5,091 nucleotides of DNA from UBA4844 sp050943255. Lineage in GTDB: Bacteria; Bacillota; Syntrophomonadia; Syntrophomonadales; Syntrophomonadaceae. The stretch is from the NCBI GenBank assembly GCA_050943255.1, contig JBMNOV010000090.1, positions 1-5,091 on the forward strand, in the 5' to 3' direction. The translations under genes and the position numbers were made by a program. The notes under the pieces are model-generated. The model saw nothing but the letters and a program-made list of their open reading frames with translations. It made no database searches and was not told where the DNA came from. Shown piece after piece: positions 1-5,091 of the stretch (position 1 is the first letter of the stretch; each line of letters begins with the position of its first letter).

Positions 1-1
1 A

Positions 2-43
2 TTTCAAAATCATGAAAAAAATTCATTAATACAGTTGATTTCA
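2..43. promoter_or_regulatory. Possible regulator half-sites upstream of the PTS operon
   Basis: Three copies of the same pentamer, in either orientation, lie just upstream of the cre site: TTTCA at 2-6, TGAAA at 13-17 and TTTCA at 39-43, with a shorter TTCA at 22-25. The first two form an inverted repeat with a 6-nt spacer. RpiR-type regulators bind dimeric inverted repeats, so this could be an operator for the convergent regulator or for another protein. In DNA this AT-rich such repeats also arise by chance, so this is only a candidate. Confidence 0.2.
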
Positions 44-49
44 CTAAAA

Positions 50-63
50 TGTAAACGCTTTTA
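50..63 (+). promoter_or_regulatory. cre site (CcpA catabolite-responsive element)
   Basis: The 14-mer TGTAAACGCTTTTA matches the Gram-positive cre consensus TGWAANCGNTNWCA at all positions except the thirteenth, where C is T. It has the central CG and the expected partial dyad. It lies about 145 nt before the IIC start, where CcpA with HPr-Ser-P could block transcription of the whole PTS and enzyme cluster when preferred sugars are present. No strong sigma-A promoter was found around it. TATCAT at 88-93 is the best -10-like hexamer but lacks a good -35, which would fit a promoter that needs an activator. Confidence 0.7.
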
Positions 64-206
64 CTTTTTTTATCTGGAATAAAAGTTTATCATAAAGGCA
101 CAGAACGATGAATTGTAATTTGGATGAAAGGAGAGAAGAAAATAGAAAATTACAAGAAATCGTGCAGTATGACATAATTATATGAATTTAGGAGGAGAAA
201 TAATTT

Positions 207-1460
207 ATGGATGCTTTAATGAATTTCGTGCAAACCATTTTGAACATGGGTGCCGTAGCTATTTTGCCAATTATGATTTTCATCCTTGGAGTTATTTTCC
301 GAATGAAAGTCGGAGATGCATTGCGTTCTGGCTTGATGGTCGGAATCGGTTTCCAAGGTTTAAGTCTTGTTATTAATTTATTGATGAGTACAATGCAGCC
401 TGCATTAGATTATTATCAAAAAATGGGTACTGGATATACAACGGCTGATTTAGGATGGGCAACTGTCGGAGCTGCTTCTTGGACTGTACCTTTTGCAGCT
501 ATTTTTATTCCATTAGCATTCCTTTTGAACGTTATCATGATTCGAATGAAATGGACAAAAGTAATGAATGTCGATATTTGGAACTTTATTCATATGTTAA
601 TTCCAGGCGCTTTAGCTTATGCGTTGTTTGGTAGTACAGTTTTAGGAATTATCGTAGCATTGATTATGGCAGTGGTTGCAATTAAGTTTGGTGAACGTTT
701 AGCACCAGAATGGCAAGAATTTTTCGGACTAGATGGAACTACATGTTCAACGGCATCATATGTATTATGGTATCCAATTTTCCAATTAATGGATAAGCTT
801 TACGACCATATTCCAGGATTGAAGAGTGCAAATGTTAATATTGATAATTTAACAGATAAAGTCGGCGTTTTTGGTGAGCCATGCTTTATGGGTATTGTAA
901 TCGGATTGTTCTTAGGATTGTTAACACGTCAATCAGTTACTGTAATTATCCCAATGTGTATCGGATTTGGTGCCGTATTGGTATTAATTCCACGTATGGT
1001 TGCAGTTATGATGGAAGGTATCACTCCATTAGGAAATGCTGCTAATGAATTTATGAAAAAATGGACTGGTAATGATGATGAATTGATCATTGGTATGGAT
1101 GTTTGCTTAGGTTTAGGAGATCCAACTGTAATTGTTTGTACTGCAATTTGTATCCCAGTAGCTATTACAACAGCGTTTGTTCTTCCAAATATGCACTTCT
1201 TCCCAGTTGGTATGTTAAGTGGTATTTGCTATGCAATGGTTATGCCTGCATTGGCTCATCGTGGTAATTTCATTCGTACATTGATTACTGGTATCTTATT
1301 TGTATACTTCTGTGCATGGGCAGCAAACTTCTTTACACCAGAAGCAACAATGATGATGAGTGTTACTGGTATGAAAATTAAAGGACAAGTAACAGATACT
1401 TTCTTTGGATTAAGCTTAATGAACGTTCTATTGGAAGTAATTCACAGAATTATTATTTAG
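207..1460 (+). CDS. PTS galactitol-family transporter subunit IIC
   Basis: This is a 417-residue polytopic membrane protein of the GatC type, the permease of a phosphoenolpyruvate-dependent sugar PTS. It would carry the substrate across the membrane for phosphorylation by the cluster's IIB. Hydrophobic segments are visible near residues 13-31, 38-60, 86-110, 132-158, 224-262, 300-325, 333-349 and 355-374. Family-like stretches include GVFGEPCFMG (220-229) and the PRMVAVMMEGITPLGNAANEFMKKW region (262-286). It is somewhat shorter than E. coli GatC (about 450 residues) but appears intact. The ATG at 207 follows GGAGGAG at 191-197. It is the first gene after the cre site, and the IIA gene follows after 39 nt. 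The GatC family also includes transporters for other polyols and sugars, so galactitol is not established as substrate. Confidence 0.92.
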   Translation: MDALMNFVQTILNMGAVAILPIMIFILGVIFRMKVGDALRSGLMVGIGFQGLSLVINLLMSTMQPALDYYQKMGTGYTTADLGWATVGAASWTVPFAAIFIPLAFLLNVIMIRMKWTKVMNVDIWNFIHMLIPGALAYALFGSTVLGIIVALIMAVVAIKFGERLAPEWQEFFGLDGTTCSTASYVLWYPIFQLMDKLYDHIPGLKSANVNIDNLTDKVGVFGEPCFMGIVIGLFLGLLTRQSVTVIIPMCIGFGAVLVLIPRMVAVMMEGITPLGNAANEFMKKWTGNDDELIIGMDVCLGLGDPTVIVCTAICIPVAITTAFVLPNMHFFPVGMLSGICYAMVMPALAHRGNFIRTLITGILFVYFCAWAANFFTPEATMMMSVTGMKIKGQVTDTFFGLSLMNVLLEVIHRIII

Positions 1461-1499
1461 TTAATGTGTTTAAACTGAGCAGAAAGGAATTGTGTGGAT

Positions 1500-1943
1500 A
1501 TGAAATATTTTGCTATTAAAGGATCAGCATCAACTGATGAAGAAGCCATTAAATTGTGTGCAGATAAGTTATACGAAGAGGGATGTGTAACAGATCAGTT
1601 TGCTAATAACTGTATTCGAAGAGAAAAGAAGTTCCCTACAGGTATGCCAAGTGAATTGCCTGTTGCTATGCCTCATTCCGAAGCAGCTGGTGTAGTAGAA
1701 AATGCAGTTTGTGTATTGGTATTAGATAAGCCTGTTAATTTTCGTAGAATGGATGATGATACAGTTGAAATTCCTGCTGAGGCTGTATTCAATTTGGCTG
1801 TAAAGGATCCAAGCAAACATATGTATATCTTACAAAACCTTATGGGCCTCTTTTATCAAACTGATGTATTAACTGATTTGTTAAAAACCGACTTGAAAGA
1901 GATGCCGAGTCAATTGGAAAAAATTTTAGAAAAGAATTCATAA
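1500..1943 (+). CDS. PTS sugar transporter subunit IIA (fructose/mannitol-GatA type)
   Basis: This 147-residue cytoplasmic protein is a IIA phosphocarrier of the fructose-mannitol/GatA fold. It takes phosphate from HPr-His-P and passes it to the cysteine of IIB. The acceptor is His59 in SELPVAMPHSEA, the family signature around the phosphorylated histidine. Its length matches stand-alone GatA-type IIA proteins (about 150 residues). I chose ATG 1500: AAAGGA at 1483-1488 then has the same alignment (9 nt after a GGAGG-equivalent) as the epimerase and dehydrogenase genes. GTG 1494, in the same frame, would add only Met-Asp and is the alternative. It lies 39 nt after the IIC gene and is presumably cotranscribed with it. 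A strong hairpin follows 15 nt after the stop. Confidence 0.92.
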   Translation: MKYFAIKGSASTDEEAIKLCADKLYEEGCVTDQFANNCIRREKKFPTGMPSELPVAMPHSEAAGVVENAVCVLVLDKPVNFRRMDDDTVEIPAEAVFNLAVKDPSKHMYILQNLMGLFYQTDVLTDLLKTDLKEMPSQLEKILEKNS

Positions 1944-1958
1944 CGTAATAAAGATATA

Positions 1959-1995
1959 TTTTGAAAGCTACAAAAATAAAATGTAGCTTTCAAAA
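1959..1995 (+). repeat. Perfect 14-bp stem-loop between IIA and epimerase genes
   Basis: The arms TTTTGAAAGCTACA (1959-1972) and TGTAGCTTTCAAAA (1982-1995) are exact reverse complements, with a 9-nt all-A/T loop, AAAATAAAA. No run of T follows on either strand, so this is not a standard intrinsic terminator. Its right arm ends two bases before the GGAGG (1998-2002) of the epimerase gene. It could stabilise the upstream IIC-IIA mRNA after processing, mark a cleavage site, or limit ribosome access to the epimerase gene. The structure is certain as sequence; the role is inference. Confidence 0.75.
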
Positions 1996-2011
1996 ATGGA
2001 GGTAAAGAATC

Positions 2012-2665
2012 ATGGAAATATTCCCTTCTATTTTTGGGGCAGATTTAATGCATTTGCAGGAACAAATAGATGAATTAGAACAAAATGATATGGCTTATCT
2101 TCATGTTGACATGATGGATGGAAATTATGTACCAAATATTGCTTTTGGACCGAATCAAATTGCAGCTATAAAAAACGGCTGTAAAAAAATGAAAGTTGAT
2201 GTTCATATGATGCTTAATCCAGAGTTTCATTTGAGTCAGGTTATTGCTTCAGGTGCAGATATGATTTCAGTACATTATGAATCTACTAAACATATTCATT
2301 ATATGATTCAAACAATAAAAAATTCGGGTTTAAAAGCTGGAGTAGTTTTGAATCCAGGTACGCCGGTATGTATGTTGAATGATTTAATCGATGATGTGGA
2401 TTATGTGTTGTTAATGACTATTAATCCAGGTAGATTAGGACAATCGTTTTTACCAATGAGTTTAAATCGTATTAAAGAATTAAAAAAATTGATTGGATCT
2501 CGTGATATAAAAATCCAAGTTGATGGTGGAATCAATGTTCAAAATATCAAAATGGCAAGCAATGCTGGAGCCGATTGGGCCGTTGTAGGAAGATATATTT
2601 TCAATGGAAATATTCCTGAAAAAATAAATTCGTTGAAAATTGCTATGAATGGAGGAATGCAATAA
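2012..2665 (+). CDS. Ribulose-phosphate 3-epimerase family protein (divergent)
   Basis: This 217-residue TIM-barrel protein is of the ribulose-5-phosphate/allulose-6-phosphate 3-epimerase family, which moves a proton at C3 of a ketose phosphate using a metal ion and two aspartates. The metal and catalytic residues are present: His31 and Asp33 in LHVDMMDG, His65 in VDVHMML and Asp171 in QVDGGIN. The VPNIAFGP segment (40-47) also matches. The phosphate loops differ from standard Rpe: NPGRLGQ (139-145) instead of NPGFGGQ, and VVGRYIF (191-197) with Arg194 where Rpe usually has Ser. This looks like a specialised paralogue for the cluster's sugar phosphate rather than the housekeeping enzyme, as with SgcE of the E. 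coli sgc PTS cluster. GGAGG lies 9 nt before ATG 2012. Its stop overlaps the dehydrogenase start (TAATG), so the two are probably translationally coupled. The exact substrate is unknown. Confidence 0.88.
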   Translation: MEIFPSIFGADLMHLQEQIDELEQNDMAYLHVDMMDGNYVPNIAFGPNQIAAIKNGCKKMKVDVHMMLNPEFHLSQVIASGADMISVHYESTKHIHYMIQTIKNSGLKAGVVLNPGTPVCMLNDLIDDVDYVLLMTINPGRLGQSFLPMSLNRIKELKKLIGSRDIKIQVDGGINVQNIKMASNAGADWAVVGRYIFNGNIPEKINSLKIAMNGGMQ

Positions 2666-3420
2666 TGGGGAGATTTGATGGAAAGAAAACATTAATTACT
2701 GGGGCAGCGCATGGAATTGGAAAACAAATTGCTTTGCAATTTGCCCAAGAAGGTGCTGATACTATTATTGTTGATTTTAATGAAGAACTTGGTTCACAAA
2801 CTGCAGAAGAATTAAATGCAAATTATAGTCCAACATCGTTATTCGTGAAAGCGGATGTATCTTCTTCTGAAAGTTTGGAAAATGTAAAAAAAATTGTATC
2901 AGAGAAATTAGGAGTTATTGATATCCTTGTCTTAGATGCAGGAATAGGTATAAAGAGAACAGTAAAAGAAATTACTAATGAAGATTGGGATCGCGTTATT
3001 AAAATTAATTTATATGGTCTATGGAATACTGTGAGAGTTTTCTATGATGATTTAGTTGAAACGAAAGGATCAATTGTTTATATTAGTAGTGGTTCTGCTG
3101 CAAGTGGTACTGGCGGTGCTGCAGTTTATCCAGCTGCAAAAGCAGGCGGCGAAGGTTTTATGCGAGCACTAGCAAAAGAAATGGGACCAAAAGGTGTTAA
3201 TGTCAATTCTATTGCTCCACGATTGATTGATTCAGGAGATATGATGCGTGTTAATTATCCTACTCAAGCATCACTTGATGCAGTTCTTCAAAAAATACCT
3301 ATGCGTCGTTTTGGAACGGTAGAAGATGTTGCTAACTTAACATTATTTTTAGCAGATAAAGCTAATTCTTATATTCAAGGTCAAACAATCTTACTTGATG
3401 GCGGTAGAACAGTTGCCTAA
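2665..3420 (+). CDS. SDR family NAD(P)-dependent oxidoreductase
   Basis: This 251-residue classical short-chain dehydrogenase has the Rossmann motif TGAAHGIG at 12-19. Asp37 at the end of the second strand (IIVDF) favours NAD over NADP. The catalytic set is Asn115, Ser142, Tyr155 and Lys159 (YPAAK). The C-terminal IQGQTILLDGG resembles the usual SDR ending. Length is typical. Two motifs are altered: the NNAG motif reads LDAG (90-93), and the PG after the active site reads PR (185-186). Beside a galactitol-type PTS, it probably oxidises the incoming polyol phosphate to a ketose phosphate for the epimerase, or works in reverse on a keto-sugar; this role is inferred. The start overlaps the epimerase stop by one base, with GGAGG at 2651-2655 inside the epimerase gene, 9 nt away. 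A 105-nt gap separates it from the IIB gene. Confidence 0.9.
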   Translation: MGRFDGKKTLITGAAHGIGKQIALQFAQEGADTIIVDFNEELGSQTAEELNANYSPTSLFVKADVSSSESLENVKKIVSEKLGVIDILVLDAGIGIKRTVKEITNEDWDRVIKINLYGLWNTVRVFYDDLVETKGSIVYISSGSAASGTGGAAVYPAAKAGGEGFMRALAKEMGPKGVNVNSIAPRLIDSGDMMRVNYPTQASLDAVLQKIPMRRFGTVEDVANLTLFLADKANSYIQGQTILLDGGRTVA

Positions 3421-3423
3421 TTT

Positions 3424-3474
3424 TTGATAAAATATATATTTAATATATGTTCATAAGCATATATATCATATCAA
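3424..3474. repeat. AT-rich interrupted inverted repeat
   Basis: TTGATA (3424-3429) pairs with TATCAA (3469-3474), and ATATATAT (3432-3439) pairs with ATATATAT (3459-3466), with a 2x2 mismatch between the blocks and a 19-nt loop. An alternative inner fold pairs ATATATG (3443-3449) with CATATAT (3458-3464). It is almost entirely A-T, so the RNA hairpin would be weak and no T-run terminator follows. It lies between the dehydrogenase stop and a predicted promoter for IIB. It could be an operator or just AT-rich spacer. Confidence 0.35.
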
Positions 3475-3491
3475 TAAATGGTTTTTATTAC

Positions 3492-3500
3492 TGATATAAT
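3492..3500 (+). promoter_or_regulatory. Extended -10 promoter upstream of IIB
   Basis: TGATATAAT has a perfect TATAAT (-10, 3495-3500) preceded by the TGn extension that lets sigma-A act without a good -35. The best -35 at 17-18 nt spacing is poor (CAATAA or TCAATA). Transcription would start near 3507, placing GGAG (3515-3518) and ATG 3526 just downstream and giving a leader of about 20 nt. It would give the IIB gene an expression route independent of the main promoter. In DNA this AT-rich, chance matches occur, but the position before the gene fits well. Confidence 0.45.
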
Positions 3501-3525
3501 AAAAATAGAAAGAAGGAGATCAATA

Positions 3526-3837
3526 ATGAAAAAACCGATTGAAATTTTGGTGGCTTGTGGAAGTGGTATTGCATCATCCTCAGTCGCTGCTGAAGCTGTC
3601 AAAAAAATTATGAAAGATGCAGATATTCCTGCAAATGTTCATAAGGGAACAGTTCAAACTATTGCTCAACGTGCACCAGAAATGGATATTATTATGACTA
3701 CATCAAATTTCAAACGAGATATTGGTGTACCGGTCATTAAAGTATTCCCATTAATTTCAGGTGTAGGGAAAGCTAAATGTGAACAGTTAATCAAAGATAC
3801 AGCTACTGAAATTTATTCAAAAAGAACAGATGATTAA
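3526..3837 (+). CDS. PTS sugar transporter subunit IIB (GatB type)
   Basis: This 103-residue cytoplasmic IIB protein takes phosphate from the IIA histidine and phosphorylates the substrate carried by IIC. The phospho-acceptor is Cys11 in the N-terminal loop ILVACGSGIASSS, the pattern of galactitol-type IIB proteins: strand, Cys-Gly-Ser-Gly, then a helix. Length is near that of E. coli GatB (about 94 residues). ATG 3526 is chosen because GGAG (3515-3518) precedes it and the family sequence starts there. An in-frame ATG at 3478 would add 16 unrelated residues and lies upstream of the predicted promoter, so it is rejected. It is unusual in being split from IIC and IIA by two enzyme genes. A terminator-like hairpin follows directly, so this is probably the last gene of the operon. 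Confidence 0.92.
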   Translation: MKKPIEILVACGSGIASSSVAAEAVKKIMKDADIPANVHKGTVQTIAQRAPEMDIIMTTSNFKRDIGVPVIKVFPLISGVGKAKCEQLIKDTATEIYSKRTDD

Positions 3838-3841
3838 TGAT

Positions 3842-3872
3842 AAGCCACAGTTTGTATACTGTGGCTTTATTT
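3842..3872 (+). terminator. Probable intrinsic terminator after IIB
   Basis: AAGCCACAG (3842-3850) pairs exactly with CTGTGGCTT (3859-3867). T3851-A3858 can add a tenth pair, leaving a 6-nt loop. The right arm runs into TTTATTT (3866-3872), a short, interrupted T tract. It begins 4 nt after the IIB stop. This fits the end of the PTS-enzyme operon, though the weak T tract suggests incomplete termination, and the next gene starts only 16 nt further on. Confidence 0.7.
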
Positions 3873-3887
3873 AAAAGGGAGTTATTT

Positions 3888-4439
3888 ATGCAAGCTAGAA
3901 AATCAATATCATTTGAATATACATTATCAAATGACATAATAACAGAAGCAATAAAAGCTACGGCACATTATCAATTTCGATCAACACGTCTATTAATTAT
4001 TTTTTGTGCTCTTTATGGCTTTAATTGTTTGTTAAAATCAAACATTGAAGGTGGAGTATTGTGGTTGTTAATTGCTGTCAGCTTGATTTTTGTAGAAATA
4101 TTCTTTTCAACCAAATTTGTTTCTAAACGGATGCAAAGAAAGTATACACAAAAATTTGGTTCTACAAATGTGAAAATATTAGCTGAATTAGGTCCAACAC
4201 GATTACATTATCGCGTAAACGGTCATGTATTAAACTTCATTTACGGTGGAATTAGACACGTTGAAGAAAGTGATAATTTAATCGTAGTTGTAACTAATTC
4301 TGAAATGGCTATTTTAGATAAACGCGGAATAAAAGGCGGAACACCTGAAGATGCACTTTTATTTATCAACGATAAAATGGAAGAAGCTGAAAAAAGCCGT
4401 AAAAAAAGAAGATTTCGTTTACGCGCCAAGAATAAGTAG
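3888..4439 (+). CDS. Small membrane protein, YcxB-like family
   Basis: This 183-residue protein has a short hydrophilic N-terminus (about 1-30), two membrane helices near 34-49 and 55-75, a cytoplasmic C-terminal domain and a very basic tail (KSRKKRRFRLRAKNK). The layout and the segment around LHYRVNGHVLNFIYGGIRHVEESDNLIVVVTN resemble the YcxB-like C-terminal domain of Bacillota, whose function is not known. The assignment comes from recalled pattern, not alignment. ATG 3888 follows AGGGAG (3876-3881) with a 6-nt gap. An in-frame ATG at 3837 would put the hairpin inside the coding region and is rejected. The gene lies behind the terminator and has no clear promoter, so read-through may express it. 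Its TAG stop is one base from the stop of the convergent regulator. A role in sugar use is not indicated. Confidence 0.7.
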   Translation: MQARKSISFEYTLSNDIITEAIKATAHYQFRSTRLLIIFCALYGFNCLLKSNIEGGVLWLLIAVSLIFVEIFFSTKFVSKRMQRKYTQKFGSTNVKILAELGPTRLHYRVNGHVLNFIYGGIRHVEESDNLIVVVTNSEMAILDKRGIKGGTPEDALLFINDKMEEAEKSRKKRRFRLRAKNK

Positions 4440-4440
4440 A

Positions 4441-5091
4441 TTAGTTATCTAGATGATATAAATATTCAACAATTGAATTTATGATTATGTATAAAGGAAT
4501 TCTAGAATACATATTAATATCATAGGCAGCACGCATAATAAATTCTGTATGACCATGAATAAGTATATTTGCATATTTATCTAAAGAAGAATGTTTCGTG
4601 CAAGTACAAACAACTAAACGAGCTCCTTTTTCGTGGATTATTTGTGCACAAAATCGAAGCTCCGATGTAGAGTTTTTAACTGTTAAGATGAATACAAGGT
4701 CATCAGAGTGAACAATATTATGTGTATTTTTTAATAATGTTATATCTTCAATAAGCACGACATTATAACCCATTAATTGGAGATAATAACGAAATTCACG
4801 GCCTACTAAAGCAGATAGGCCACGTGCAAAAATTAAAACTCTTTTTGAATGTTTTATCCAATCAACTGCTTTTAAAATATCGGTAGTGTCTAGATTGTTA
4901 ATTGTTTCAGAACATACATATAATGTTTTTTCTAATATAGAATTTATAGGTTTATTCTTTGTTTTTTTGTCTTGTTGGTGATTGTTTATTTGATATTTTA
5001 ATTCAGAAATGCCGGAAAAACCGACTTTTTGAATTGCCCTTGTAACGGTGGCGGTAGAGGTATAAGTTTTTTTTGCTAATTGTGTTATAGA
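4441..5091 (-). CDS. MurR/RpiR family transcriptional regulator (5' end off window)
   Basis: The reading frame stays open from the right edge to TAA at 4443-4441, giving 216 visible residues. The start codon and perhaps 30-50 N-terminal residues lie beyond 5091. Visible residues 1-35 are the end of the RpiR helix-turn-helix domain (ITQLAKKTYTSTATVTRAI, then VGFSGISELK, matching the family's GFxGxxELK pattern). A polar linker follows (about 36-50). Residues 80-200 form an SIS sugar-phosphate-binding domain, with RVLIFARGLSALVGREF as its first loop and helix. The second SIS loop, usually SxSGxT, reads TVKNSTSEL and is altered. Such proteins sense a phosphosugar and repress or activate nearby catabolic genes, so this is the likely local regulator of the PTS cluster. 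It is convergent with the + strand genes, and I see no terminator between the two stops. An internal ATG at 4773 is not the start, because the family domain continues upstream of it. Confidence 0.88.
   Translation of the reverse strand, partial: SITQLAKKTYTSTATVTRAIQKVGFSGISELKYQINNHQQDKKTKNKPINSILEKTLYVCSETINNLDTTDILKAVDWIKHSKRVLIFARGLSALVGREFRYYLQLMGYNVVLIEDITLLKNTHNIVHSDDLVFILTVKNSTSELRFCAQIIHEKGARLVVCTCTKHSSLDKYANILIHGHTEFIMRAAYDINMYSRIPLYIIINSIVEYLYHLDN

Noticed and set aside
91..116. Possible sigma-54 promoter (-24/-12), as used by some PTS operons
   Set aside because: AGGCAC at 96-101 resembles the -24 TGGCAC box, but the required GC at the -12 spacing is absent (TG instead), and no sigma-54 activator gene is visible.
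182..376. 64-codon frame starting at ATG 182
   Set aside because: It overlaps the IIC gene in another frame, has no family features, and the ribosome site at 191-197 serves ATG 207.
2480..2692. 70-codon frame on the - strand
   Set aside because: It lies inside the epimerase gene and the start of the dehydrogenase gene, with no ribosome site or recognisable protein features; it is a shadow of the real genes.
3855..3860. TATACT as a -10 promoter for the membrane protein gene
   Set aside because: It falls in the loop and right arm of the terminator hairpin and has no acceptable -35 at 16-18 nt.
4241..4429. 62-codon frame on the - strand
   Set aside because: It is the antisense of the membrane protein's C-terminal region, with low-complexity composition and no supporting signal.
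4462..4476. Short inverted repeat ATTCAA/TTGAAT as a terminator for the convergent pair
   Set aside because: It is only 6-7 bp, all but two of its pairs are A-T, it has no T tract, and it lies inside the regulator's coding sequence.
1..5091. CRISPR arrays, tRNA or rRNA genes, insertion sequences, phage or toxin-antitoxin genes
   Set aside because: No spaced direct repeats, cloverleaf-like segments, transposase motifs or paired small toxin-antitoxin genes were seen on either strand.

Overview
The window is AT-rich DNA with Gram-positive style signals: strong GGAGG-type ribosome sites, mostly about 9 nt before ATG; a catabolite-responsive (cre) sequence; and a MurR/RpiR-type regulator. This fits a low-GC Bacillota, probably class Bacilli, but the species cannot be named from the sequence. 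It holds one carbohydrate-uptake and catabolism cluster on the + strand, an accessory membrane protein gene, and a convergent regulator gene cut by the right edge.

Layout. Bases 1-206 form the leader, with a near-consensus cre site (50-63) and possible operator half-sites. Next come a galactitol-family PTS permease IIC (207-1460), a PTS IIA (1500-1943), a perfect 14-bp hairpin that is not a terminator (1959-1995), a ribulose-phosphate-3-epimerase-like TIM barrel (2012-2665) and an NAD-type short-chain dehydrogenase (2665-3420) that overlaps the epimerase gene by one base. A 105-nt AT-rich gap follows, with an inverted repeat and an extended -10 promoter. After it are the PTS IIB (3526-3837) and a terminator-like hairpin (3842-3872). 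A small two-helix membrane protein resembling the YcxB family (3888-4439) comes next. On the - strand, a MurR/RpiR regulator (4441-5091, start codon off the window) ends one base from the membrane protein's stop.

How it works together (inference). IIC, IIA and IIB make one complete galactitol-type PTS that imports and phosphorylates a sugar or, more likely, a sugar alcohol. The dehydrogenase would oxidise the polyol phosphate to a ketose phosphate. The epimerase would invert a carbon next to the carbonyl, giving an intermediate of central pentose or hexose phosphate metabolism. CcpA acting at the cre site would repress the cluster when preferred sugars are present, and the RpiR protein is the likely local regulator. 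The substrate is not readable from sequence. No kinase or aldolase lies inside the window.

Most unusual points: the epimerase has non-standard phosphate-binding loops (NPGRLGQ and VVGRYIF); the dehydrogenase lacks the usual NNAG and PG motifs; IIB is separated from IIC and IIA by two enzyme genes and seems to have its own promoter; and a strong hairpin sits two bases from the epimerase ribosome site. I see no clear sign of a wholly new kind of system.
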